The translations under genes and the position numbers were made by a program. A stretch of DNA of 64,000 nt from assembly GCA_024305745.1 (NCBI GenBank), contig JAHRBS010000001.1:806001-870000 (forward strand), in the 5' to 3' direction. Under the pieces are notes generated by a model. That model ran no database searches. It was not told the DNA's origin and saw nothing but the letters and a program-made list of their open reading frames with translations. Positions 34,001-45,607 of this stretch are shown here, one piece after another (within the stretch, counting starts at the first letter, position 1; every line of letters begins with the position of its first letter). The stretch comes from Polyporus tsugae (taxonomy: Eukaryota; Basidiomycota; Agaricomycetes; Polyporales; Polyporaceae).

Positions 34001-36240
34001 TCAGAGGATATCGGCATCCTTGAGATGATTCCGCTGAATTCCTTCACGAACTAGGCGCCTCGTTAGTACAAGTGTCATAGTTGAGAATCGACATGGACGT
34101 ACTTGCAGCAACTTGAATAGCGGTCGCCTTAGTGTCCTGTGAAATTAGGGTGACGTCAACATATCTTCGACAGGGAGTTGAAGCGCACGATCGGTCGTGA
34201 GGCACAGAACAACGTAACACAAGGGGTCCAGCAGCCTGTGAGAAGGCCGCTTGTGTGAACAGAAGGTCAGAAAGTAGTGCAGGTGTCCAAGAAGCAGGGA
34301 CAAATGACCAGATAGATGCGAAGAACCACCAACTCGAAAGATGACGGTAGACGTACCACAACGGACGTGAGATAGGAGTAAAACCCCCGTTGCTCGGGCG
34401 AACATTTGACGAGAATGTCCTTGAACTGACCGCGGAAATCTACAATACATCAAGCAACACCGTCAGCTAGATGACCCAAAGAAATGGGACGAGAGAGATT
34501 GCGTACATTTCGCCGCCGTCGGCGCATCGTTGGGCCGCTCATGGTAGGTAGGAATGTAGTCGACGACACGGACGCCGCGGGCAAACTTCTTCTGTAGAAG
34601 ATCACACTTGTTCAAGAACTGCATGTGGACGTAAATTACTAGGATCGCTGCGCATGGAGACAGCCGGCAGATGATGATTACTCACTAGGATGAGCTGAAC
34701 CTTGGCCAAAACCTTGGTGGAACAGACGGCCTTCCAGAGTAACAGGCTATCCTGGAGACGATTTACTCTCTTGTCCTCGGCAAGGGTCTCGTCGAAGCAG
34801 TTGATCGGTGCAAGGAAAATGATCGCGTTGATGTCATCGAAGTAGGGATACCATGCGTGCCGCTGCAGATCAGCAGTGAGAATGGAAGGCGGCACCCTGA
34901 AACGAGGGGTCACACACCAAAGACCGTGCCCCGCCCACGTCGTAAATCAGCCATTCGCGCCCGGCCTCGGAACCTTCAGAGGGACGTTGAGCGGTGAATT
35001 GAGACATCCATACAGAGCGCCTTTACCCTTTTCGAAGACGAACCGGTGCTCCTGCACGCCCATGGTTCGTAAACGGGCGCGAACAACGTCATCATCTGAC
35101 GGCTGATAGTCCTGCGCCGCGATACGTTTCACATCGTTCAAGAAACTGTTGACACGGGACGGGAGTGTGGGAGTTAGCGCTAACGATGTCTCGGGCCTTG
35201 GGTGGGGTGCTTACAAGCCTGGTCCTTCTTCGGGTCTCATGCCCCTCGTGTCAAGCACCGCCTTGACATCGGGGTCGGCCCAGAGAGCGTGCATGTCGTT
35301 CGCGAACGACGCGATGGCTTGTGCGGCGCGGTCTACATTCGGTTGGGTGCCCTCAGCCTCAGCCCAGGATTCGGACCTGCGAGAAACTGAGGGTCGATGT
35401 TGATGCTGGCAAACGTTCAGCATGGCAAGAAACCGACAATTGAAGCGATACGACGTACGCTGGGCCGACGAACAACACCTCCTCTGACACTGTCCGCGTC
35501 CTCGCCTCGAATCCCCCTGACACGATTGAGCGCAGACTTCCACCCGCTCCGACTTGTTACAGCGAACTCCTGGGGACGGAACTTGCCACTTTCCCATGGA
35601 GCTGCGCTATCGTTGCGGTCCTGAATTGCTTCCGTCGAGGCGGCGCCCAGACTACGTTCGAGGTCGCGTTGCACATCGCGCAGTGGGGCGAGGCGCTTAA
35701 CAAGGGTGATGTGGGCGTCGTTGAGCAAGGACATCGAAGGACTGATGGATGCATTCTCCTCCTCTTCCTCCTCGTCGATGTCGATGGAGATCCGTGGTGG
35801 TTCGTTGCCAGACGGGGTTGTCGCTGGGAGCTCTTTCGCGAGGACGTTCAAGATGGACGTGACGGAGCGGACGAGGTTGAGGTGGATCACGGCGCGCCAT
35901 GCCGCTCGTTCGGCCAAGAAAGACGAGTACGCATAGGCCAGCTGGAAGTCTTGATCCTAGCGTGAAGACCGGTACGCTGGAGACGAGCTGAATGCGGCTA
36001 CTCACTTTTCACCGTTGTAGACTTCCCGCTCTCGCTCTGACCTAAAAGTAGCACCTTGATTGGAGGCCTCCGCTTCTTCATAGCCATCTTCTCCGCCTTT
36101 ATCTGGTCGTCGATTTGCTCGCTGACTCTGCGAGCGTGGGCTTCGGCCTGGTCTCGCGCCCATCGTTCGGCGGGCGTCTCGTCGCGGGGAGGCTGGATGG
36201 CGGCAGCAAGAGGATCGGGGGTCGCGACGTCTCTAGTCAT
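34001..36240 (-). CDS. Divergent heterotrimeric G-protein alpha subunit
   Basis: Ten exons: 36006-36240, 35459-35949, 35215-35405, 35027-35145, 34918-34973, 34686-34862, 34507-34618, 34357-34439, 34103-34136, 34001-34050 (515 aa; typical G-alpha about 350). G1 is GQSESGKST (67-75); switch I is VVRARLRTMG with R330 and T333; G3 is DVGGARS (357-363) where most members have DVGGQRS; G4 is NKCD (426-429); the G5 region reads TSVVDT instead of TCATDT. The helical domain carries an insert with an acidic run (EEEEEEN). The N-terminus lacks the MGxxxS myristoylation signal and is charged. The end is LKDADIL. It would bind GTP at the membrane or cytosol, but hydrolysis may be weak because the catalytic Gln is Ala361. 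Intron 8 is 220 bp, the others about 50-70. Confidence 0.87.
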
Positions 36241-38234
36241 GGCGGCGATAGAGGGAGGATGAGAGTTCGGGAAAGAGGAAGAAGACCCATTGGAGGTCTT
36301 TTGAGACGGGAAGTGTTTGGGAGAGTGGTGATGGGAACAGGGGAAGCTGATGAAGCTGGAGAAATGCCATGCATTCTTCGCCTAATCGGCGCTCCGGACA
36401 GCATATTATTTATGACGTCGCGACTCGCCACCACCCGCAGATCAATATTCCAAGACGTGATCGTAGGCAAAAAAAGCCGTTAGCCAGGGCATGCGCAGAC
36501 TTGACCCGGCTCCGAGTCCAGCCTCCACAGCGAGCAATTTTCGCCCCTGTCTGCCACAAAAATCTTGCCATGGGCCTGCGGACGGCGATCATGTTGACAA
36601 CGGAAGAACACTACAGTAATGTTGTAGCGCAGTTTGACCGATGCATAAACCGTTTTTGCCCTGAGTGCTAGCACGGTAACCTCGGCCGAGGTCCGTAGCC
36701 GGAGGGCGGCATTCCCCCGGCATTCTTGTCAGTCTAACCCTAGCAACGTCAACGTCGGGGGCCCTCGAGCCCGATGCACTTATGTCACGGCCGCCACTCT
36801 CGGACGCGATGGTGAGTAATGAATGCTCACGTCCCCAATGCAGGTTCCTCAGGAGAATATCAATATGTGAAGCAATTTACACGTCCATGGCCCATAGCCA
36901 GGTCGTCAGATTGTGACCAGTTCTGAAAAGGGTCGCTTCGTTCATTAGCTATAGTGCATCGAGTATGCTGTGGCAACTAATCACATTCACCAGGTAGTTT
37001 GGCCTCGAGTACCTCCCGGCTCCCCATCAGCACGTCGTCTAACTCCCTAGGAGGCGGACGATCCAGTAGAGGACCGGTGTGCACATCCGCCCACACCGAA
37101 CCTGGAGGAGGTGAGCATCCTTCAAATAATGTCGAGATGAATATATGCGCTGCGCGCTGACGTCCTACGTACAGCAAAACGAACGATCGCTATGGACAAC
37201 TAGCAGACCATAGAGTTAAGCCGTCCGAAAGAAGTTATCAGATCCACAACTTACAACTTGGATTCAATCCAGACCCACTTTCTAGCAGCTAGTCTACATA
37301 ATCTGTCGGGGAAAGGCCGCGCTTATTGCAAGATAAGCACCAAGATCGCGGGCAACAATCTCACATAGCTCCACCTCCAAGTACCGGCAACTACGGCAGA
37401 GGCGTTCTAGGTTTGGCTATTTCCCATCGCACGGAACAGGCAGTCTTGTCCGAGACCACCAACAAGCCTGTCTTGTGTCGACGTCAACATTGTCATCGTC
37501 TATCTGTCGGCGATGCCAAGCCGGGGCTACGGAGATAAAAACATACGAAGGTCAAAACTTAGCCTGCAACGCCGCTCACAAGGCCGTCCGCAGACAGGCT
37601 GACATAAGAGCCAAGTCAAAGAGCGATTAATGCGTAGCGGGAGCTAATTAGGATTGGAGCACCAGATTACGGGAGACAGCCATGTATTTCTTTTTTGTTT
37701 CTTCTGCAGTACAGACAGATCGAGTCCCGGAAGCGCGAAGTGCGACGTCTCCACGATCCGCCCATGTAGCCACGGATCGCTTCTAATGTAATAAGTAAAA
37801 GCCCAAGATGAACATGAAAGTGATGTACCAGTACAAGACAATTCCGTCTACCATCCATCCGAATCGAAACCAGAGTGCGCAGAATGGACGCTAAGAACAT
37901 GAATATTCTAATGAACAAGAAGATGGACGGCAATGTGTGTGCAACGAAGGGGTAGGATTATGCGCGAGTGCAGGAATACCTGGGAATATGAGACGATGCA
38001 AGGTGTTTAGATGGGTAGATATAAATAGAGTTGGAGATGAGCGAGAGTGGGAGTGAATGCGTGAATGATACAACAAGAGAGTGTATGAGGTGATTGATGA
38101 GTACGACTACGCTGGAACCTGAACGGTGATGGAAACAACATGTATGAAATCGAGCGGGATTAATGGTATACCAATAGATAGGGCTAGGATATCGGTGGTG
38201 TCCGGAGGATGAAACTATGCATGTACAGTCGCAA
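36241..38234. other. Intergenic, nothing recognised
   Basis: About 2 kb between the 5' end of the G-alpha gene and the 3' end of the RhoGAP gene, so it holds the G-alpha promoter. No frame longer than 122 codons, no recognised RNA or repeat. Confidence 0.5.
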
Positions 38235-41200
38235 TTAGTAATTCGGGCGGTGAGTGCGTTTATTGGTCGAACGACGAGGCGCAGGAGGGGTTGTGGAAGC
38301 GGCAGGGATAGCGCCGTGTCCGTGGGCGGGCACGAAGTCGGGGTCCACTTTCTCACACTTGAGGTGAAGGAGAAGGTTGTGCACGAAGCGCTGTTCATAC
38401 CTAGACGGCATGTCAGAACACGGTCACATCTGGGGGATCGAGGAAGGCTCACTGAGAATTGGTAAACACCACCACCATCGACTCCGAGTTGCACCTCAAC
38501 AAGTTCGGAGCCATGACGAGCGCTAGGTTAACACTTGTCATCTTAGTAATTGTCTGGGTCTTGTCCTCCAAGAATAGTTGTAGGAAGCTGATCACGAAGA
38601 GAACAACACGGCGATTGATGGTTGGAAGCCGTTGCACGATCTGGATACAGGCCTCGGGATTGTGCGAGTTGGTGATGCAGTCGTTGTACAGCTCATCCGG
38701 GACGAGCGGATCGATGAGCTCGCGGAGCCACAACTTCAACAGGGAGGCGAGCACATGGGGGTCGTCGACACTATCGAGGCTGTAGTAACCCCTTCCGATA
38801 CGAAGCTTGAGGTCGGAGACGAGATCGCCATCGCCCGGTACACGGAAGATGCCCTCAGACTTGGTACCCCCGAGAGCCAGGATACCATCTGCCAGGAACG
38901 GAAGGATGATGGGCACTTTTTTGTCGGGATAGTTACGTTCCTGTAGCCTGAAGACAGTATCAAGGGGTTCCCCAAAGATGGACGGATGGAAAGCTGCGTC
39001 CTGATGATAGCAGTGAGCATGCTGGAGCGACAATGTGAGATAAGGACCAGCGCAATAACTTACCGATGCGGTTTCGATCTCGGCGGCGCTTGGAGGCTTG
39101 CCTCGAGGACCCTTCTTCGAAATGTACGCCAGTCTCCGCAGACAGTACTTCGCCATGATATCCACGCGACCTTCTTGTTGGGTTGTTGCTTGTTGGATAT
39201 ACGATTGCAAGTATGCTTCGAAATTCTTCGAGGGTGGGAACGTGACAAGCAACACGCATACCAATTGCCAGCCCCTGAAGATGCTCTCCCTGCAAACAGA
39301 TTGCAAAGGTCAATCGGACGCATACAGCCGCATTTTGAAGATGCGCACGTATTAGGATTGCCATTGAGCTGCTTCATCACCTGGCAGTAAATCTCGTCAC
39401 GAAGCTCCCCGTAGCTCAGGCCGACACCAAGCAACCACCGCTCTTCCTCCAACAGCGCAATGGACACACCGGGTGATGTCGAGATGGACGATGCGAGTGA
39501 GGTGGCTGGCGACACCCCGCCAGGCCTGTCGCGTTCTCGGTCACCCATGATGCGCTGAACAACCCGGAAGGCCTTGACAGCGTCCTTGCTCAACTCGCGT
39601 CTTACATTGAGCAATGGAGATGTGATCGGGGTCTACGCAAGTCATTGAGATGGCACAACGGAGAGAGGGGATCCATGCAACGTACCTTTTGCCAAGCCAT
39701 GATCTCGGACACGGGTACCGTGCGCTTAAAGATGAAGCCAGTCCGATGAGTCGAGAAGTACTGCTTCGCAAAATCGGATTCTGCGAACTGCTGGATGTCG
39801 GACGCCAGGTCTTGCGGCAGGACCGGGTATTTTCTACATCTCGCATCATCAACCAACGCAACATCTATGACGATATGGATGAGCACATACCCTGTGTTCA
39901 ACGAGGACGAAGCGCGCCCAGTTTTCTCATAGATGTCAATAGGGATCGGTGTACCCCCATTACGGTCCAACAACTGGTTCATATGCCGGCTCGCCTCTAC
40001 ACCAGCGCATCAGACTCTCAACCACAACATACATTGCAAACGACGATCCATACCAGAGTTGAGCACAGGGTTGCTAATCCCCTTGCCCCGTATCTGGACG
40101 GGGACCGGACCCGACACGCTCCGTCTCGGTTGCGGCGCCATGAGAGGTCGGCTCGGCGACGGCGGCACGCTCTTGTCCTTCCCCAGACTCATGAACTTGA
40201 ACCGAAGAGGTGTCTCGGGCGAGCTCATCCCATCCGACAGCGAAGCCCCGCTGAGTAGCTTCGGGTCCGTGTTGATCCTGACCGGGACCTTCGGCAGCGG
40301 CGTGCCATTCACCAAACGCGATCCCGATCTCGAGCCCGATCCGTATCCATGGCCGGGCTCCGAGACACCCCGCCTCTCCAGCGGACTCGGGACCGAGGAC
40401 GAGGACTTCGAGGACGATTGCGAGCTGGAGAGGGCGATCATCTCGAGCGCCGCCGTCAGACTCTGCGGCTGCGGAGAGCGGTATTCCATATATGAAGACG
40501 ATTTGGAGCGCGAGCGGCCGTACGTCCCCTCGTCGGTCTTATTCTTCTGGGACGACGGGCTGTCTTTCTTCGACGTGGGCTTGCCGTTGACCGGGGTACC
40601 ACTCAGAGAAGGGCGACCGTTGACGGAAGGGGAAGGGGTGGGAGCAGCGTCGGTGTTGTAAGGTGAGCCAGGTATAGGCGCGAGAGGATGACCTCGTTCG
40701 TACGCTAGCGGGCCACCATGGGAACCCTGGCTGTGTTGGAGCTGATCGGCACTGGAAGTCGACTTGCGTGGACTCTGTGCGGAGCGCCTCCCCGAGGACC
40801 CTGTGCGGGGCGGCGAGTGGTTCGAGCCTGTCAGTGGCGTACCGTTCGTACCCTGCGTCCGTCCTGGAGAGTTGCGCGTCGACGATTGCGAGCGACGACT
40901 CTGTAGGGAAGATGTCATGCCCTTCCCTCCGTTCGCCTGTCCGTTGCCGAACCCGCCCTCCCTATCGTTCACGTACGAGCGGGAGCGGCGGTAGGGTGCG
41001 CGCTCGCTTGTCGGCGTAGGTTTTGACCCCTCCCGGGCATCGGAGCTGGCGCGAGGATGGACGCCACGGTTGAGAGACAGCCTGCGCGCAAGGGCGGTGT
41101 TTTGGATAATTCCAAGAGGGATCACGAAGGCGTTGGGTCGCTCCCAAACAGTTTCACCGGACTTTGTGTGGTAGTAATAATGCAGGCCGCTCGCCTCGTC

Positions 41201-41813
41201 GAACATCTCCCACCATTCGCCGTCTGGACTCGGGGGCAATCTAGTGGCGCACGGCGTCGCAGTCCATTTAGCATACGTCCGCCACAAGCATGGACGATGG
41301 AACTGAATGATGAGAACTCTCACAGGAAGTTGCCAACTGGAGGATCCCAGCTAACCTCGCCCGTCGCGGGGCACGCGAAGAACGAGACTTGGGTCTATCC
41401 GATTTTCGGTTTTAGAGTTGTCGGAAGTAGTGAATACGAACGCGCCAAGAACCACCGACGAGGTGCAACAAAGATCAGCGATGTCGAACATCACAAACAC
41501 GATCTGTCGAGCGCCAGGACATAGAGCGCAAACGTACCTGCGGGTCTACAAGAGTGACCCAGAACTTCGATCCCCAACCGTCACCTCCACCCTGACCATC
41601 GCGGCTTGGTGTGGCAGCAGCACCACGAAGACTGCTCGTCGAAGTGCGCTGGCCGTTCAGGCGGACCTCCGGGGTGGGCGGGACGTTCTCGCTCTCCACA
41701 AACGGTTTGTGCGTGGGAGTCGACGGAGCTCCATTTGTTGCAGATGTATTCTTGTCCTTGATCGGTGTTGAGTGTGCTGAAGAAAAGGGGGGTGAAGAGG
41801 GTGCCACAGACAT
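38235..41813 (-). CDS. Rho GTPase-activating protein with two WW, MyTH4 and RhoGAP domains
   Basis: Nine exons: 41538-41813, 41324-41394, 40054-41240, 39891-39996, 39686-39833, 39349-39632, 39064-39289, 38453-39000, 38235-38400 (1003 aa). WW1 (WVTLVDPQTQVSFFACPATG then SWDPP, about 85-115) spans exons 1-2; WW2 is GEWWEMFDEASGLHYYYHTK with VWERP (about 120-150). A long Ser/Pro-rich disordered linker follows. MyTH4 (about 550-765) includes FAKQYFSTHRTGF, TPITSPLLN and LGVGLSYGELRDEIYCQVMKQ. RhoGAP (about 770-965) has the arginine finger in SEGIFRVPG and LLKLWLRELIDPLVP. The order matches ARHGAP39/Vilse-type proteins, which switch off Rac/Cdc42/Rho at the cortex. The start at 41813 is the first ATG of the frame leading into WW1. 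Confidence 0.9.
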
Positions 41814-42963
41814 CGTCCAGGGGCTGCGCGGGATTGACTGTGTGGGTATCCGGTATCGTAGTGCGATTCTTCCGACGAATTGAGTTCCTGGAAGACGAAT
41901 GAGAAGAATTCTAAACGAGAGGCGAGGCTGTCAGGGTATTCAGGGTATAGTACAGAGCTGGTGGAGGCCACACCGGGTGCTGGCGAAGATGTGGGCGGTT
42001 GCGGGTGAGAGCGCCGTGCCCCTCACGGTTTCCCAGCTTGTCCACCGACGTCCGTCTCGAGGGAGCTCGTGCATCACGTCACTTGCAAACCTACTATATC
42101 TCCGTGGCCACATGCCTCTCATTGCGACCATCTCCTTTAACCTGGCCCTAGGTAGTACAGTAGGCCCCTACGTGCCAGTATGGATGCCCTCTCTCCCCCA
42201 GGAAATTTTCCCAACAAATTTCCAATAGCTAGAGTTTGTCAGACGTTCATATACATGTTCTTGCACTTAATTACGCGAACTTTGAACGTCTGACAAACTC
42301 TATCATGAGCGGCTTTAATCAACGGTACTATCACGGCGGAACATTGAGGGCCATACTGTATGTATCGTGCTGCTAGCGCTACGATCGTACGAAGCCAGTG
42401 CGCATATACGTACTTGCGCATGCAGAGCACTTTGCCAATGCTTTGCTGCTTTGCCAAGGTTGCATACGGTACGTTATCTCGTTTCTACCTTCCAGTAACT
42501 CAACTGATCCGCCGTCGCAGTCAATTCAACGACTGCTACCTGCCATTTTTATCAATCGCAGCACTGGTGATTTTGAAGATCGCAGACATGTGGGCTGAAC
42601 CAGTGCAGTACCGGTGCGCATCGCTCACTATCCCTCGGCGGCTCAATCGGCCGTTGCTTAAACACCGAGAAGCCTCGATTGCCGAGGCCCGACATCGCCC
42701 ATTCGCATTGCTCGTTCTTGACGACTGGATCGCCTTCGGCTTGCTGGGCAGTCACCTCACGGTCTTTACTCAACAATTTCATGCAGCGCTCTGGTGCTGC
42801 GGTCGTCGAGCAGATACAAAAGCAGACGCGAATGTTTTCCTCGAACTCAAATACCAGCCAAGGTGACAGACTCACAAACGGCACACTATCAGGTGCGCAA
42901 CGCATGCACCTCCACTCCCTCCCATCACACGTTTACCGGCTCTTCAGCTTCACGATTCACGCG
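41814..42963. other. Divergent intergenic region carrying a small inverted-repeat element
   Basis: About 1.15 kb between the 5' ends of the RhoGAP gene and F-box-like copy C. It holds the 73-bp element at 42230-42302. The frame of copy C is open upstream to 42679 but is not matched in its paralogues. Confidence 0.55.
42230..42302. mobile_element. 73-bp TA-ended element with perfect 20-bp inverted repeats
   Basis: TAGAGTTTGTCAGACGTTCA at 42230-42249 is the exact reverse complement of 42283-42302, with 33 bp between. Both ends are TA, as expected for insertion at a TA target (Tc1/mariner-like habit). There is no coding capacity. It could be a miniature inverted-repeat element or simply a hairpin-forming site; copies elsewhere in the genome would decide. 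Confidence 0.6.
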
Positions 42964-43983
42964 ATGATACCATCTTCGACCTCCATAGATACGCTCCCTC
43001 TCGATGTCTGGCATCATATCTTCTCCTTTGCCTGCACCGACGGCGGCCGCACCGGGGCCCGCCTCGCGCGCACCTCGCGCGCCGTCCGCGCATCAGCTGC
43101 CGCGTACCGCTTCCACTCCGTCGAACTCTATAGCATCAGGCAGCTCGCCAAGTTCCTCTCCGCGTACGAAGCCGCTCTCGCCGCCGCCTCCACGGCCAAG
43201 CCGCCCACCGACCCCCCGCACGTCCGGCACCTCACCTTCGCCTTCCTCCCGCCCAAGGTCGACATGGTGATCCTCGATGGCGCCATCCACTTCCGCGACT
43301 ACCACTCCTGGCAGCAAGCCAAGATCGCCTGGAACACTCAGTTCGTGACCCGCGTCGCCCGTCTCTTCACCCTCGTCGCCTCCCACCTCGCCACGCTCAC
43401 CGTCCTCCAGTCCCCGGACGTCCCCCTCCCCTTCGTCCCGTGCGCCCAGCCATTCCCCGCGCTGTGCGCGCTCACGCTCGTCACAGACGACTCGCTCCTC
43501 GTATATGCACCGTTGAAGGAGCGCGCGTGGATGGAGCCTACCGACCCCGACCGTGCCAGCCATTTCGGGGCCGGGGCGCCCCCGACGTGCGCCCAGCTCG
43601 CCGCGGCGCCGCCGTTCCCCGCACTCGAGCGGCTGCACCTCGCCGACGGCAAGTGGCAGCACACGCTCCCGATGTGGGCCGCCGCGGCACCGCGCGTGGC
43701 GCGCCTCCGGATCTCGGGCGCGGACGAGGAGGCGGTGGCTGCGCTGCGGGACCTGCTGCGCGTGGGCTCGCCGGATTTGGCGGCGCTCTGCACCGTCGTC
43801 GTCCATCCGAAGTTCGAGGTGGATGCCGCGAAGGCTGAGGCTCAGAAGGAGGAGCTGAGGGTGGTGCTGCACGAGATCCGCGCCGGGCGGGCTGCGTTGG
43901 ACGTCGAGGTCGAGCCTGCGCTAGCGGGGCTTGCTTACGACTTGAAGCGTCGCCAGTGGACTGTGCAGTCGCTTGGGGAGTGA
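42964..43983 (+). CDS. F-box-like protein, copy C (single exon, shorter)
   Basis: A 339-aa frame starting MIPSSTSIDTLPLDVWHHIF. The F-box-like segment (LPLDVWHHIFSFACTDGG, ARLARTSRAVRASAAAYRF) aligns with copies A and B, as do LTFAFLPPKVD, LTVLQSPDVPLPF, LTLVTDDSLLVY, FPALERLHL and HTLPMWAAAAPRVARLRIS. It lacks the Trp-rich C-terminal block and the basic tail, ending instead in an Ala/Glu-rich helix (AKAEAQKEELRVVLHEIRAG). It is separated from the other two by the G-alpha and RhoGAP genes. SCF adaptor function is inferred. Confidence 0.78.
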   Translation: MIPSSTSIDTLPLDVWHHIFSFACTDGGRTGARLARTSRAVRASAAAYRFHSVELYSIRQLAKFLSAYEAALAAASTAKPPTDPPHVRHLTFAFLPPKVDMVILDGAIHFRDYHSWQQAKIAWNTQFVTRVARLFTLVASHLATLTVLQSPDVPLPFVPCAQPFPALCALTLVTDDSLLVYAPLKERAWMEPTDPDRASHFGAGAPPTCAQLAAAPPFPALERLHLADGKWQHTLPMWAAAAPRVARLRISGADEEAVAALRDLLRVGSPDLAALCTVVVHPKFEVDAAKAEAQKEELRVVLHEIRAGRAALDVEVEPALAGLAYDLKRRQWTVQSLGE

Positions 43984-45607
43984 GGGGCGCTGGCGGACGG
44001 CGCATGTGATGATGGAGAGAGCGAGAACAGAGGTATGTTCTGGCCGCACAAGGACGTTGGAGGAGTGTAACGATTGGTATGGACTGGGTGATTCGCGAGT
44101 GGGGCTCGGACGAGAGAATTGGGAGATAGAGCGGAGGAAGAACGGCTTCATGGCGTACCGACTGTAGTTGTGAGTAGAGAGTAATCGAAGAGTGTTCGCT
44201 AACGAATGCTAAAGAATGTATAGTACGAGCCGACATCTCTCCAAGCATTTCTACCCTCCAAAGCAGCAAGTCTTCCGGATGCATGCACACGTGTGCGAGG
44301 GGGCGAGCTCGCGAAAAAGACAACAACCACGGTTGCGCCAAGATGAGAAAGACACAGCAATAACATCACATCTGATCCCGCTTGGGAGTCTCGACTCTCG
44401 CTCTGAGACTTCCAGACGTTGACGATCCTCCACCACACCTGTCAAATTTGTGACACTTTCCTTCGACGCACACACTTCGATCGATCTGATCGGTCACTGC
44501 ACAGGATTGTTTGTGCTCTGTGAGTTTGTGGCCGGCTTGTCTCTGTATCACCTTGACATAGCCGCTATTCGTACGCGATTTTGGCAACACGACCAAGGTG
44601 GGCATCGACCAACACTGGAAATGCTGCAAATGCTCAGTGCCCGTACAAACAGGTCTATACATGAACGGTGTAGATTCTCGGCGTGGTCGTCAGCGCTGAC
44701 ATAGAAACGTCCTTGGGTCCGGGTGGTCGATATCGAGATTCGTGGTCACAGGAACAATTCTTCCCCCTGGCGTCCACGACTAGTCGTGACTGCGCTCAGC
44801 TTTTCATCCCACACTTAACCTTATTTCCCCGCACTCATGATCAATAGACGCCATAAACAGTGTACCTCAACACCATCCCTGGCGGGTTGCTATAATTCTC
44901 CACCTCCAGGGCACCTCACCTTATGAATCTCCCAGCGCGACCATTGTACCTCGAAGCCACATCCCACGCGCTCGCGACCCAACCGTTGCACACAAGCCCA
45001 CCTTCAAGGCGCTCAAAGTTGACTCGCGCTTGGTGTGCGTTCGTCAACTCACTTTCCCGAACATACCAATCTAACCTAGTGCCAGCGCACAGACCCCATG
45101 TTCGGTAAAGTACGCCGGTCGATGATAAGGTTCCCGCAGGCCTTCTGCTTATCTCACGCACGAACAGGACAAGAGCCAATGGGATCTCCTCATTCCTCCT
45201 CCTTCGCCCCTTCCCTGGGGCTCCATGGCAAGGGCGCATCCTGTTCGGGCGTGAGGAGGCCAGCGTGTGGAGCGACTGATCACGTCCCAGGCTATTTGCG
45301 GCTCGAGTGAAACGGTGACACGCATGCCCGCACCCGATTCGAGTGCACGGCGAGCAGAAGAGGCCTGACGCCCTGATTCCCTGTGGCGGCCCACCGTGGC
45401 GGACGTACGTATATATCTCGAAGACGACCAGCGCCGGGTTTCCCACTCGACCAGCGCCGACTTCTCCCCGCTCGCTTCGTTGACGGGTCACCCGTCCAGC
45501 TTTCCTCTCTCAGCGTCATTCTCGCCCAACGGTTCTCGGACTGCTTGTCTGCTGACTGTTTTTGCGTTACCTTTCTTGTGTTACCTTCTTGACACCTCTA
45601 CGAAACG
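43984..45607. other. Intergenic, nothing recognised
   Basis: About 1.6 kb between F-box-like copy C and the formate/nitrite transporter. The last 200 bp are C/T-rich and probably carry the transporter promoter. No supported frames. Confidence 0.5.
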
